Shown: positions 29,020-37,830, numbered from the stretch's first letter. The stretch is 64,000 nucleotides of DNA from a candidate division KSB1 bacterium (GCA_034506175.1 JAPDQB010000026.1:21797-85796); one strand, 5' to 3'. Program-made: numbers and translations. Notes: generated from the letters alone by a model not told the origin.

Positions 29020-30183
29020 TCATTCAAGGTGTTCAAGCGGCGGTTTATCTTGTGAAGATTTGTCTTGCGACGATTTTTCCGCGGGCGTTTTTTGTTCGAC
29101 GGGATTTCCCTCCGTCGATTTGTCTTCTGGCGGCTTCACTTCCAGCGGCTTTTCAGTGGTTTGGAGCGATTCCTGCATTTTTGTCAAGTTTTTCTCGACG
29201 TTTTCTCGTTCAATTCGGATTTGTTCGAGTTCCTGCATCGCCCGTTTCTCTTTGCGCAGGCGTGCCGCGGCGTTGGGACGGTGTTCGGCTCCACCATGTC
29301 CGCTGACTTGATAATTCAAGCCCAAGATCACCTTCCAGTCCGCATAATCCTTTTTGTATTTTATATAAAGTGGATCTATCAGGCCGGTGACGGGTTTTTC
29401 CAACCCCCAATCAGCGACAAAGTCCAGAATAAAATTCCACGGACCGAGGATTTTGAGCCCTTGCGAGATACGACTCGAGTTTTCCTTTCTACTGACCATA
29501 GGATTATTCGCAAAAAATTCACCGGTGTATTCGGTGTAAAAAACGAGGGAGCGAATTGGAAATTTCATTCCGACACCAACCAGATACTGATCTTCTTCAT
29601 CATTAAAAGGTTGATCGCTGAAATCATGGTCGAAGTAGCCAAAGTTTGCATATAGTTTCAGCGGTACCACAGGAAAGGCATCCGTCATGTCCATGGTGAC
29701 CAACCCAAGAAATCCACCGCCAAATTTTCCGGAGGAATATGGCTCATACGGAACGTTATGATTTTTGGCAACGGGAATATTGGCAAAAAGATTCAAGCCG
29801 GTTGAAAAGGCGCCAAAACTCAGCGGCGTGGCATATTTCAAGCCGACACGCATATCGCCGGGCGGACCCCACACATGTTTTTGGTCATCCTGATAAAGGA
29901 CCGGGCTGACGGTAATTTCCGTCCGCCGCGTAACGCCAAGAGTAAATCCAAGCGATAACGTGTGATCCTTTCCCAGACTGTTATTTCGCTTGGAAGGATC
30001 AAGAAAGGTTTGAAAATAGCTATTAATGAAAAATTGGCCACGACCGAGTGGCTCCGCCGTGAAAACTCGCATCAATCCCCGGCCACCGTAAATAGTGGTT
30101 TGGCTGTAGCACGGTAAGCTGAATGCGAAAAGTAGGCAAAAAGCGGTCAAGAGTCGAGATACACGCTCCACGATGCAGTCCAT
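29020..30183 (-). CDS. outer-membrane beta-barrel-like protein with charged C-terminal tail
   Basis: A 387-residue exported protein: a signal peptide (AFCLLFAFSLPCYSQ), about 270 residues of alternating polar/hydrophobic strands typical of an outer-membrane barrel (LSLGFTLGVTRRTEITVSP, KLYANFGYFDHDF), a short coiled coil (about 295-335), and a Lys/Glu/Ser tail containing SSQDKSSQDK. No exact family was identified. It is the first gene of the long minus-strand operon that leads to the TPR proteins and the two ExbB/AgmX modules, and may be their outer-membrane partner. Confidence 0.75.
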   Translation of the reverse strand: MDCIVERVSRLLTAFCLLFAFSLPCYSQTTIYGGRGLMRVFTAEPLGRGQFFINSYFQTFLDPSKRNNSLGKDHTLSLGFTLGVTRRTEITVSPVLYQDDQKHVWGPPGDMRVGLKYATPLSFGAFSTGLNLFANIPVAKNHNVPYEPYSSGKFGGGFLGLVTMDMTDAFPVVPLKLYANFGYFDHDFSDQPFNDEEDQYLVGVGMKFPIRSLVFYTEYTGEFFANNPMVSRKENSSRISQGLKILGPWNFILDFVADWGLEKPVTGLIDPLYIKYKKDYADWKVILGLNYQVSGHGGAEHRPNAAARLRKEKRAMQELEQIRIERENVEKNLTKMQESLQTTEKPLEVKPPEDKSTEGNPVEQKTPAEKSSQDKSSQDKPPLEHLE

Positions 30184-30524
30184 TGAGGTTAAATGCGATG
30201 ACTCAACTATTTTTTAACATCAAGCGTACAAGCAAACTTGCACTTTTGCAAAATTTTTTTCGCGGGTTGGGATTAAAAGAAGAGCAAATAAAACCACAAG
30301 ATTGAACTTCCTCACACCGCAAAATGGGAAGCACAGCAACGCTAACACACACAAGTTTCATGCCAACCACTGACTGCGATGACGATGAGAGTATGGTGTG
30401 AGAAAGTATGCTGATAATCGTTTATAAAAATTGAAGGTAAATCTGCGAGCATAACCCTGATTTGTGGCATGCAAAAATTGAAATGCTGACTCAGGCTGAA
30501 ACACGGAGCGGAAGGGTATTTCGT
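30184..30524. other. intergenic region upstream of the TPR/ExbB operon
   Basis: About 340 bases, AT-rich near 30190-30300, between the start of the barrel-like gene and the stop of the PAP2 gene, both on the minus strand. It presumably carries the operon promoter. No clear -35/-10 pair, hairpin or gene was recognised. Confidence 0.4.
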
Positions 30525-31496
30525 TTACGTAAGCGAATTGGGGGAGGGTTCTGTCACCAGAAGGGGAGGCAAAGGTGTTGTTGCAAAGCTTGCTTTTTTA
30601 AAATAAGCTCGCCGCCATAACCATTCAAAGGCTGCCGCTAAAAGCACGCCGAAGACGGCGTCAAGAACATAATGATATTGCAAAAGGAAAATCGACATCG
30701 TCAAAGCTATCACCAACGGGATAAGGCTCCAAAACGCAACGCGATGATCGTTACGCAATGTCAGCACGGCCACCCAGGCGACGGCGACGTGCGAACTTGG
30801 AAAGGCCGCGCCAACTACGGAAACGTAATTTTGCAATGTCGCAATCATGTGATAAAATAAACCGCCGGCAAAATTGAGTTGTTCATTTAAATTCAACGCA
30901 TGGCGCGGACTGCGGGCCGGAACAATCATGAAAAGAACGTAACAAACATAAAAAGCCAAACAAAGTCGATTCATGAAACCCACAAAGGCCGGATGACTTT
31001 TCCCGTCGTTGAAATGAAAAAAATAATACCACACGGCGATGCCGAAAATAATGGGATAATAACTCCAATAAGCGAACGCCGCGATTTCTACCGACCACGG
31101 CGGCAAATTTTTTGCGAAGAACATGTGCGCCGGTTGTCCGAACAACCAGAGGTCGAACTGAATTAAATGTTTCTCAATCCAATAGGGAAAAATGAGATTG
31201 GCCAAATGGGTAAATTCGCCGAACAAAAAAAAAGTAAACCAAAACAAGGGATGCCAATCACGCAGAAACTGCAACCATCCTGGCGGGATATAAGGACGAT
31301 GTGTTTGTGAGCGCAGTTGTCCCCAATAAATGAGCAAAACAACAACGACGCTGATAATCAGGTGGCTGAGGAGAATACGGCCCCGAATCGGAAGGGGTTT
31401 GGGCGAAAAAGCGGCCAGCAATAGTGTGAGCCACAGATAACCGAAGGTTAAACGATCGTAAAGCCGCAGGTGAGTCCAAAAATTCTTGAGGGTCAT
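30525..31496 (-). CDS. PAP2-superfamily membrane phosphatase
   Basis: A 323-residue polytopic protein with about seven membrane helices. The phosphatase signature is present as PSSHVAVAW (motif 2) and QYHYVLDAVFG (motif 3, with the H...D pair), placed in the C-terminal half. The layout resembles the inositol-phosphotransferase/Aur1-like branch of PAP2 enzymes, which act on lipid phosphates at the outer face of the membrane. The substrate is not known. It follows miaB by 46 bases on the same strand. Confidence 0.85.
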   Translation of the reverse strand: MTLKNFWTHLRLYDRLTFGYLWLTLLLAAFSPKPLPIRGRILLSHLIISVVVVLLIYWGQLRSQTHRPYIPPGWLQFLRDWHPLFWFTFFLFGEFTHLANLIFPYWIEKHLIQFDLWLFGQPAHMFFAKNLPPWSVEIAAFAYWSYYPIIFGIAVWYYFFHFNDGKSHPAFVGFMNRLCLAFYVCYVLFMIVPARSPRHALNLNEQLNFAGGLFYHMIATLQNYVSVVGAAFPSSHVAVAWVAVLTLRNDHRVAFWSLIPLVIALTMSIFLLQYHYVLDAVFGVLLAAAFEWLWRRAYFKKASFATTPLPPLLVTEPSPNSLT

Positions 31497-31542
31497 AAAG
31501 CGTCATTAAAAAAAACACCGCCTGCGAAGTGTTGGCGGAAAA

Positions 31543-32901
31543 TCAGGTTTCACAACATTCCGTTTGTGCTGCCATGATCGGCAGGAGCCGGCGAGTTTGC
31601 CGCTCGACGGTGCCCCGCAACGTGTTTGTGCCGGCGGCATTGATCCGCACTTGCACGAAATCACCCGGTTTCACCGCCTCATCCCAAAACACCACGCCTT
31701 TGTTTTGATCCGTGCGGCCCAGCCACTCATGAGGATTTTTCTTGCTCGGCTCTTCAACAAGCACTTCGAAAACTTTCCCAATCTCGGCGGCATTGCGCTT
31801 TTTGGAGATCTCACGCTGCAATTCGATAAGCCGTGACAGCCGCTGCAATTTCACTTCGTCCGGCACATCGTCTTTGTATTTGCGCTCCGCTATGGTTTGT
31901 TTGCGCTCGCTGTATTTAAATGTAAAAGCGGCATCAAATTCCACCTGGCGCATGATGTCCAGCGTCTCTTCAAAATCTTCATCGGTCTCGCCGCAAAAGC
32001 CGCAGATCACGTCCGTCGTTAGTGAAACTTCCGGCATGATCAGGCGAATCTCATCAACCAAATCGAGAAATTCCTGCTTGGTGTAAGTCCGGTTCATGCG
32101 GTGAAGCACGCGATCGCTGCCAGCTTGCAAGGGCAGATGAATATGCTTGCAGAGCTTGGGATTGGCTGCCATGGTATGAAGCAGCTTGCGCGGAAAATCT
32201 TTCGGATGCGGAGAGGTGAACCGCACGCGGCGGATGCCGTCCACCTCCGCCGCCATCTGCATCAGATCGGCGAAATCGTATTGCTCGAAACGATAGGAAT
32301 TGACGTTCTGGCCCAACAGCGTGACCTGTTTGAAACCTTCGGCGGCGATGCGATGCACTTCCGCGATGATGTTTTGCGGCTCGCGCGAGCGTTCCCGCCC
32401 TCGAGTGTAAGGCACGACACAGAAGGTGCAGAAATTATCGCAGCCACGCATGATGGCGACCCAAGCGTTGATCCCTGGCTTGCGTTGCGGCGCGATGTCG
32501 GAGTAAGTTTCGTATTCCGAGAGAGAAAAATCGAAGCTCTTTGCCCCGGTCTCGCGCACGGAATTGATGAGCAACGGCAAGCGCTTATAGCTATCCGGCC
32601 CGGCGACAATGTCCACGATCGGCGCATGTTCCGCCAACTGCTCGCGGAGATTCTGCGCCATGCAACCCAGGACACCGACGACGAGATTCTTGTGACGGCG
32701 TTTGCGGCCTTTCAGCTCATTGAGGCGATGATAGATTTTCTCATGCGCATGCTCACGAACCGCGCAGGTGTTCAGCAGCACCACCTCCGCTTGCTCGAGA
32801 TTTTCGACAAATGCATGCTGATGACTGCGCAAGATCGAACGAATAAGCTCGGAGTCATATTCATTCATCTGGCAGCCAAAGGTTTCGAGAAAAATTTTCA
32901 T
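31543..32901 (-). CDS. miaB: MiaB tRNA-2-methylthio-N6-dimethylallyladenosine synthase
   Basis: A 452-residue radical-SAM methylthiotransferase: N-terminal UPF0004 domain (FLETFGCQMNEYDSE, LLNTCAVREHAHEKI, LGCMAQ) with its three cysteines, radical-SAM cluster motif GCDNFCTFCVVPYTRGRERS, and a C-terminal TRAM domain. The start at 32901 gives the standard MKIFLETFGC start; an upstream in-frame TTG adds 11 residues with no support. MiaB thiomethylates A37 of tRNAs reading U-starting codons. Confidence 0.95.
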   Translation of the reverse strand: MKIFLETFGCQMNEYDSELIRSILRSHQHAFVENLEQAEVVLLNTCAVREHAHEKIYHRLNELKGRKRRHKNLVVGVLGCMAQNLREQLAEHAPIVDIVAGPDSYKRLPLLINSVRETGAKSFDFSLSEYETYSDIAPQRKPGINAWVAIMRGCDNFCTFCVVPYTRGRERSREPQNIIAEVHRIAAEGFKQVTLLGQNVNSYRFEQYDFADLMQMAAEVDGIRRVRFTSPHPKDFPRKLLHTMAANPKLCKHIHLPLQAGSDRVLHRMNRTYTKQEFLDLVDEIRLIMPEVSLTTDVICGFCGETDEDFEETLDIMRQVEFDAAFTFKYSERKQTIAERKYKDDVPDEVKLQRLSRLIELQREISKKRNAAEIGKVFEVLVEEPSKKNPHEWLGRTDQNKGVVFWDEAVKPGDFVQVRINAAGTNTLRGTVERQTRRLLPIMAAQTECCET

Positions 32902-32970
32902 GCGGCTACATTGGTTTTTTTGCCTCGCTTTCAAAATGACTGCATATTTTGAAAGTGAAACTCCTTGTTT

Positions 32971-33216
32971 TCATGTTTTCAATTCTTTTCCCCGCATCTC
33001 CCGTGCTGTAATGACAAATATTGAAGCAGGTTCCGGATCACGAGTGTAAATAACTTCCGCCTGTCGTCCAGCCCGTGTTTGCCCGCGGGCAGCCCGTGCA
33101 TCTTCTCTTGCGGCAGAATCATAAACAGGCTTTTCGAGAATATCGTCAACCTCATCTTCGTCAACCCCATGATCATTATGAGGCTCTCCGCTTGCCGGAT
33201 CACTATAAAATCGAAT
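32971..33216 (-). pseudogene. BrnT/DUF4258-like small protein without a normal start codon
   Basis: The frame encodes 81 residues beginning IRFYSDPASGEPHNDHGV, with GQTRAGRQAEVIYTRDPEP and a C-terminal VITAREMRGKELK. This is the layout of small BrnT/DUF4258-type proteins (His-x-His-Gly-Val near the start, V-I-T-A-R/Y-E/D near the end). Directly before it is an in-frame TGA, and a GTG one base out of frame at 33220-33218 follows a GGAAAGGGG site. So either one base is wrong near the start, the start is non-canonical, or the gene is newly broken. No antitoxin is adjacent: only 69 bases separate it from miaB. Confidence 0.55.
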
Positions 33217-33295
33217 TCACAATTTTACCCCTTTCCTTTCCGTCGACTTCCAAGCCACACCAGTTGTTAGGCCTGTGTGCGTTACACGTTTCACG

Positions 33296-35017
33296 TTACA
33301 CGTATACCCTCGCCACCCGCCTCGAAACCCCGCACGTCACTTCATACGGAATCGTCTCCAATCTCCGGCACCATTCGTAGATCGAGATTTCATCGTCGCC
33401 TTGTTTGCCGAGCAAAACCACCTCTTCGCCAGCCTGCACATCTTGCATGTCACCGAGGTCGATCATGATTTGGTCCATGCACACTCGCCCGATCAACGGG
33501 CAACGCCGGCCTCGAACTAAAATTTCAAGATTATTCGATAAGCGACGCGATATGCCGTCGGCATAGCCAATCGGCAACGTCGCAATCGTCGTCGCCTGCC
33601 GCGTTTGAAAAGTCTGGCCGTAGCTGATGAACGTTCCGGCTGGCGCTCTTCTCACAAAGATGATCCGGGTGCGCAGCGACATCGCCGGTTCGAGTGGGAT
33701 CGATTCGCTCGTCTCGTTGCTCGGGTAGTAGCCGTACATCATCACCCCCGGCCGCACGAGATTGAAGTAGCTCTGCGGCAGATCGAGAATTGCGCCGCTA
33801 TTGGCGGCGTGTAAATATTGAAAACGTAAATCGTCATTCGCAACTTGCTGAACAACAGATTGAAACTGTTCGAGTTGCTGATTGGCGTAACTTTTATCGT
33901 GGCTGTCGCTGCTCGCGAAATGTGTGTATAGGCCAACCAGCCCGAGATTGGGCAATTTCGCCATCGCGCGAATGGCTTCGACCGCTTCGTTCGGCGCCAA
34001 GCCCACCCGCCCCATGCCGGTATCGATTTTCACGTGTGCTTGCGCGTTACGACCCACAGCCTGCGCCCGCCGCGAAACCGATTCGGCAAGGCGTAAATCG
34101 TAAAGCGTGAATTGCAGGTTATTCGCGATGAAACTGTCGATCTGATTTTCAAAGAACCCGCCGAACACGAGAATCGGCGCAGCGATTTGGGCGCGGCGCA
34201 ATTCGAGGCCCTCCTCCAAAAGCGCGACGCCAAGTTGCGAAGCGCCCGCAGAAATAGCGGTTAGCGCTACCGGAATCGCACCATGCCCATACGCATCGGC
34301 TTTCACCACGGCCATGACTTCCGCCGGCTGCACCCGTTGACAAATTCGTCTGATATTGTCGGCAATGGCTCCCAACTTAATCTCAGCAACGGTTGGCCGC
34401 AACACTTCATTGCTGCCGGTCATGTCCGCAGCTTGCTGAGTCCATCCGTGGCGGCCGATGGTTGCGCCGACATGGTCACTGTCAAAGACTGGAGCCTGCC
34501 TGGCCTTGTTTCCCCAGCCGAAGAAACGTCGGTGAAAGCCCAATCTCAGGCCTTGGCGACTCGTTTCCTTTTTCGAGGGGCTTTGACGCAGAATATTCCA
34601 TATTTCTCTTCGAATCGCTTCATCCGTGACGCCAAAACTCCGCAGCACCTGCGCCGCCACGCCGTTTTTCTCTTTGATCAGCGCCAGCAATAGGTGCTCG
34701 GTGCCAATGATATCGGCTTTGCAGGCCTCGGCCTCCGCGTAAGACATCTTTAAAATCTTTTCGGCCCGTTTGGTAAACGGAATGTTCCCGCGCATCGTGG
34801 CTTCGCCAGTGGATTTGACGGCATCTTCCACTGCGCGCCTGATCTTATCCAAATCGGCGCCAAGGTTGCGGAGAATTTCCACCGCAATCCCTTCGCCGTC
34901 GCGGAGTATTCCGAGAAGAATATGTTCAGTGCCAATATAATCGTGGCCGAGACGCAAGGCCTCTTCTCGGGAAAACTGAATGGCGATCTGAACGCGGCTG
35001 GAGAAATTGTTTCTCAT
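33296..35017 (-). CDS. alr: fusion of a ClpC-type N-terminal domain with alanine racemase
   Basis: A single 573-codon frame. Residues 1-145 are a complete double Clp repeat domain (FSREEALRLGHDYIGTEH, DIIGTEHLLLALIKEKNGV) very similar to the N-domain of ClpC at 9749. Residues 146-198 are a basic linker. Residues 199-573 are a full alanine racemase: PLP lysine K239 (VVKADAYGHGA), IDTGMGRVG, and the catalytic tyrosine Y465 (FISYGQTF), plus MDQIMIDLG. The racemase makes D-alanine for peptidoglycan. An internal ATG (34423) could give a normal-length racemase, but no ribosome site is seen there. The fusion might link racemase stability to ClpP proteolysis. Confidence 0.85.
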   Translation of the reverse strand: MRNNFSSRVQIAIQFSREEALRLGHDYIGTEHILLGILRDGEGIAVEILRNLGADLDKIRRAVEDAVKSTGEATMRGNIPFTKRAEKILKMSYAEAEACKADIIGTEHLLLALIKEKNGVAAQVLRSFGVTDEAIRREIWNILRQSPSKKETSRQGLRLGFHRRFFGWGNKARQAPVFDSDHVGATIGRHGWTQQAADMTGSNEVLRPTVAEIKLGAIADNIRRICQRVQPAEVMAVVKADAYGHGAIPVALTAISAGASQLGVALLEEGLELRRAQIAAPILVFGGFFENQIDSFIANNLQFTLYDLRLAESVSRRAQAVGRNAQAHVKIDTGMGRVGLAPNEAVEAIRAMAKLPNLGLVGLYTHFASSDSHDKSYANQQLEQFQSVVQQVANDDLRFQYLHAANSGAILDLPQSYFNLVRPGVMMYGYYPSNETSESIPLEPAMSLRTRIIFVRRAPAGTFISYGQTFQTRQATTIATLPIGYADGISRRLSNNLEILVRGRRCPLIGRVCMDQIMIDLGDMQDVQAGEEVVLLGKQGDDEISIYEWCRRLETIPYEVTCGVSRRVARVYV

Positions 35018-35020
35018 TAC

Positions 35021-35243
35021 TTATCGTTGCGCCTTTGGAATCACGAAACGATGCGCGGTATGCGTTTCGGAAAATTTGACCACTTTCACATCAACCAGCC
35101 CGGCTTTTTTGCCGGCAGCAAGAACGTGATTTATTGAAAGCTTTTTGGCCTTTGGGATTGACCACCCAAGTCGCGCCGTCTTTTTTGAGCGACTCTTTGC
35201 AGCGTTCCAAAGCAGCGAGATCGGATTCCTTTTCCGCTGTCAT
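35021..35243 (-). pseudogene. frameshifted small gene resembling the C-terminal part of DUF3052 proteins
   Basis: From an ATG at 35243 the frame reads MTAEKESDLAALERCKESLK, then KDGATWVVNPKGQ; one base further, the next frame continues NHVLAAGKKAGLVDVKVVKF and SETHTAHRFVIPKAQR to a TAA at 35021. Together this is a compact protein of about 73 residues whose K-D-G-x-x-W-V-x-x-P-K-G and G-L-V-D-V-K-V blocks recall the last part of DUF3052 family proteins. The break is at or near the AAAAA of 35126-35140. It lies 3 bases before the Clp-N/racemase gene and 10 bases after the Uma2 gene. Confidence 0.5.
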
Positions 35244-35253
35244 GCAAATTCAA

Positions 35254-35895
35254 TTAGAGTGCTTTCGTCGTTTTTGGCCACACGAAAAATTTTTTGAGAT
35301 CCAAGCTCCAGCTTGGCAAAAGCTCCGGACATGTCAAGGTCTCATATTCCCATCGTCGCTCGGTTGCTTTCCATACCAGAACGCTGGCTTTGGCTGGAAT
35401 GATGATCCACACTACTTTGCCGCCTTTGCTGAGATAGAGATCGGCTTTGTCTAAAAGCGCGAGAAAACCGGTGTCGGAAGTAAAAATCTCTATTGCCAAA
35501 TCCGGTGCTGTCATCGGTGGCTCGTCACTGATTGGAGCGTTTTCGTTTAGATAAAAAGCTAAATCTGGTCGTCGTAATTGCCCCTCATCGTTGGGGAACA
35601 AACGCAAGCTGAGGTCAGGGAAGAGTACTCCAATGGGATTTTGTCTGAGATAAATGCCAAGCTCAGTGTGGATCTCGCCCTGGAAATGTGAATGTTTGGG
35701 ATTTGCCATTTTAAAGATGATCCTCCCGTCAATCAGTTCGTATGGATCCGTTATACCCAGCTTTTCAAGCTCCGAAATGGTGAGATCGAAGCGCTCTTCG
35801 AGGTGAACTTTGCGCTTGTCTTGCCACGCAGTTTCACTGGCCGAATTCGCCGAAGGCTTGGGGGTGGCAATCTCTTTAGTCACGATTGCTTCCAT
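35254..35895 (-). CDS. Uma2-family (DUF820) putative endonuclease
   Basis: A 213-residue protein with the PD-(D/E)xK-like Uma2 core: an N-terminal helix (LTISELEKLGITDPYELIDG), then RRPDLAFY, APDLAIEIFTSD and a KADLYLSKGGKVVWII segment that supply the usual D...E-x-x motif region. Uma2 proteins are abundant in Cyanobacteria and related MAGs; nuclease activity is inferred from the fold and their role is not known. An AAGGG site precedes the ATG. Confidence 0.85.
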   Translation of the reverse strand: MEAIVTKEIATPKPSANSASETAWQDKRKVHLEERFDLTISELEKLGITDPYELIDGRIIFKMANPKHSHFQGEIHTELGIYLRQNPIGVLFPDLSLRLFPNDEGQLRRPDLAFYLNENAPISDEPPMTAPDLAIEIFTSDTGFLALLDKADLYLSKGGKVVWIIIPAKASVLVWKATERRWEYETLTCPELLPSWSLDLKKFFVWPKTTKAL

Positions 35896-35951
35896 AGTTG
35901 ACCCTTAAAAATGGATGATGATCTTCCAGTTATTTTTGAGTGAAAAAATTT

Positions 35952-37098
35952 TTACTCATCAATCTCCAAATCTTCCTCAGCTTCCGTGCCGGCTTTCTTG
36001 TTGTGGCGCTTGCCCATCAAATACGCCTTGATAAACTCGTCCAGCTCGCCGTCCATCACGGCGTGAACGTTGCGATTGACGACGCCGGTGCGATGATCTT
36101 TGACCATTGTATAGGGCTGGAAAACATACGAACGAATCTGGCTGCCCCAGGCAATGTCTTTCTTGTTTTTCTCCAAATCGCTCAATTTGGCTTTCTCTTC
36201 TTCGAGCTTGAGTTGGTAGAGTTTCGCCATGAGCAATTTCATCGCCAGGTCGCGATTGCGAAGCTGGCTGCGCTCGTTTTGGCATTGCACCACGATGCCG
36301 GTCGGTATATGCGTCAATCGTACCGCCGAGGAAGTTTTGTTGACGTGCTGACCGCCGGCGCCGCTGGCGCGGTATGTGTCGACGCGCAGATCTTTCTCTT
36401 CAATTTTGATGGTGACGTTGTCGTCAATTTCCGGCAACACGAAGACCGAGGCAAACGAGGTGTGGCGGCGTTTATTGGCATCAAACGGTGAGATGCGTAC
36501 GAGGCGATGCACGCCGGCCTCGGCTTTCAAATAACCGTAAGCATACTTGCCGCGCACTTCGATGGTCGCATCTTTCAAACCGGCTTCTTCGCCGGCTTGC
36601 AAGTCGATGATTTGCGATTCAAAACCCCGACGCTCGATCCAGCGCATGTACATGCGAAAAAGCATCTGCGCCCAGTCCTGGCTTTCCGTGCCGCCGGCGC
36701 CGGGATGAATGGTGATGATGGCGTTGCGCGCGTCGTCCGGGCCGGAAAGCATGCTGCGAAATTCCAGGTCATTGACGGCAGCACCGAGCGCGGCCAAATC
36801 TTTTTCCGCATCGGCAAAGGCGCTGTCATCGCGCGCTTCTTCGGCGAGATCGAGCATCACCGCCGTGTCTTCGCGCAGGCGGTCGACTTTGCGCCACGCC
36901 TCAATCCATTCACGGCGTTGCGCCAGGTCGCGCATCACCACTTGCGCTTTTTCGTTGTCGTTCCAAAAATTCGGCGCATGGGTTTGGGCTTCGAGCTGCG
37001 CCGCTTGTTTTTCCAATTTGGGGACTTCAAAGACTGTCCCGCAGGGCAAACACACGGCGGGACAGTTCCTCGAGTTGGGTGTGCAATTCTTCTCGCAT
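35952..37098 (-). CDS. prfB: peptide chain release factor 2, with programmed +1 frameshift
   Basis: The 381-residue RF2 is encoded in two frames. The first 23 codons (from the ATG at 37098, after an AAAGGA site) end SRRVFALRDSL at an in-frame TGA; a +1 shift at CTT-TGA continues EVPKLEKQAAQLE to the end. RF2 features are clear: RISPFDANKRRHTSF (the SPF codon-recognition region) and RASGAGGQHVNKT (GGQ catalytic loop). RF2 recognises TGA and TAA, so low RF2 lets ribosomes shift and make more. The neighbouring gene (37131-37541) precedes it on the same strand. Confidence 0.96.
37027..37032 (-). promoter_or_regulatory. RF2 autoregulatory +1 frameshift site (CTT TGA)
   Basis: On the minus strand CTT (37032-37030) is followed by the stop TGA (37029-37027) and then A. 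Slipping one base at CUU-U joins the 23-codon leader to the main frame, as in most bacterial prfB genes. A GCGGGA lies upstream and is only a weak match to the stimulatory Shine-Dalgarno element. Confidence 0.92.
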
Positions 37099-37130
37099 GA
37101 ATGAAAATCCTTTTTCTTGCAATAATAATT

Positions 37131-37541
37131 TCAGGGTTTGATAAGCTGCATGTAGGTCAGGAGAAAACCCAGCAAGGTCACGATATTGCCGATAAAAAAT
37201 GCGAACATCCATCTGAGTTGGGAAGCGTGATATTCCGCCAGCCGTTTTTGAAAGTTGGTATTGGTTTCGACAAAACGTTTTTCATTTTTAATGTCGGCCT
37301 CGGCCAAGCGTTTTTCGTTTTTGAGGTCGGCTTCGGCAAAACGCTTTTCGATCTTGGCATCGGTTTCCACCAAACGCCGATCAAGATACTCTTTAAAAGC
37401 TTTGAGATGCGTTTCCAGCGTGCTTTCAAAGCCGTTTCGTTGTGCGGCATTAAACTCGTTCAAAACATCGATAAATGCTGCTTCGGCTTCTACGTCAAAG
37501 ACGCGTCGCAAGGCCGGCGGAATTTTAATCGCAACAGGCAT
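37131..37541 (-). CDS. coiled-coil protein with C-terminal membrane anchor
   Basis: A 136-residue protein starting MPVAIKIPPALRRVFDVEAE. The middle (about 45-105) is a coiled coil built from near-repeats of an 11-residue unit (for example KRFAEADLKNE, KRLAEADIKNE), and the end is a single membrane helix (MFAFFIGNIVTLLGFLLTYM). The layout resembles CCDC90/DUF1640-type tail-anchored proteins. An upstream in-frame ATG sits in front of the AAGGAG ribosome site and is not used. It lies 32 bases before prfB; function is unknown. Confidence 0.75.
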   Translation of the reverse strand: MPVAIKIPPALRRVFDVEAEAAFIDVLNEFNAAQRNGFESTLETHLKAFKEYLDRRLVETDAKIEKRFAEADLKNEKRLAEADIKNEKRFVETNTNFQKRLAEYHASQLRWMFAFFIGNIVTLLGFLLTYMQLIKP

Positions 37542-37663
37542 GGTTTTTCTCCTTCCCATGCGTTATAATAAAGTATAAGAAAAAAATGACAAGCCTACAA
37601 GCGCTTTTTTGCCAAACTTAAAAACGATCAAATAAAGGCAGGGTAGGGGGAAGGTGAAAAAAA

Positions 37664-37714
37664 ATTCCAGCGGCAAAGAGGTGGCCGTGAATTATAAATC
37701 TTCGCCGCTGGAAT
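37664..37714. repeat. hairpin with perfect 11-bp arms
   Basis: ATTCCAGCGGC (37664-37674) and GCCGCTGGAAT (37704-37714) are perfect inverted repeats around a 29-base loop, in the 290-base gap between two minus-strand genes. No U-tract follows on either strand, so it is probably a REP-like element and not a terminator. Confidence 0.5.
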
Positions 37715-37749
37715 GCTATGGAGGGAGGAGGCGAAAGACGTTTCCTGGT

Positions 37750-37787
37750 GAATTTTAAATTGAAAATTTTCAATTTAAAATTTAAAA
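37750..37787. repeat. AT-rich palindromic repeat, copy B
   Basis: GAATTTTAAATTGAAAATTT followed by TCAATTTAAAATTTAAAA, matching copies at 8311-8355 and 46848-46889. It lies 44 bases beyond the stop of the DUF413-like gene. Confidence 0.6.
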
Positions 37788-37830
37788 ATCATTTTTGTTC
37801 TGCTCGAAATTCTTGCACGATGTAAACTTG

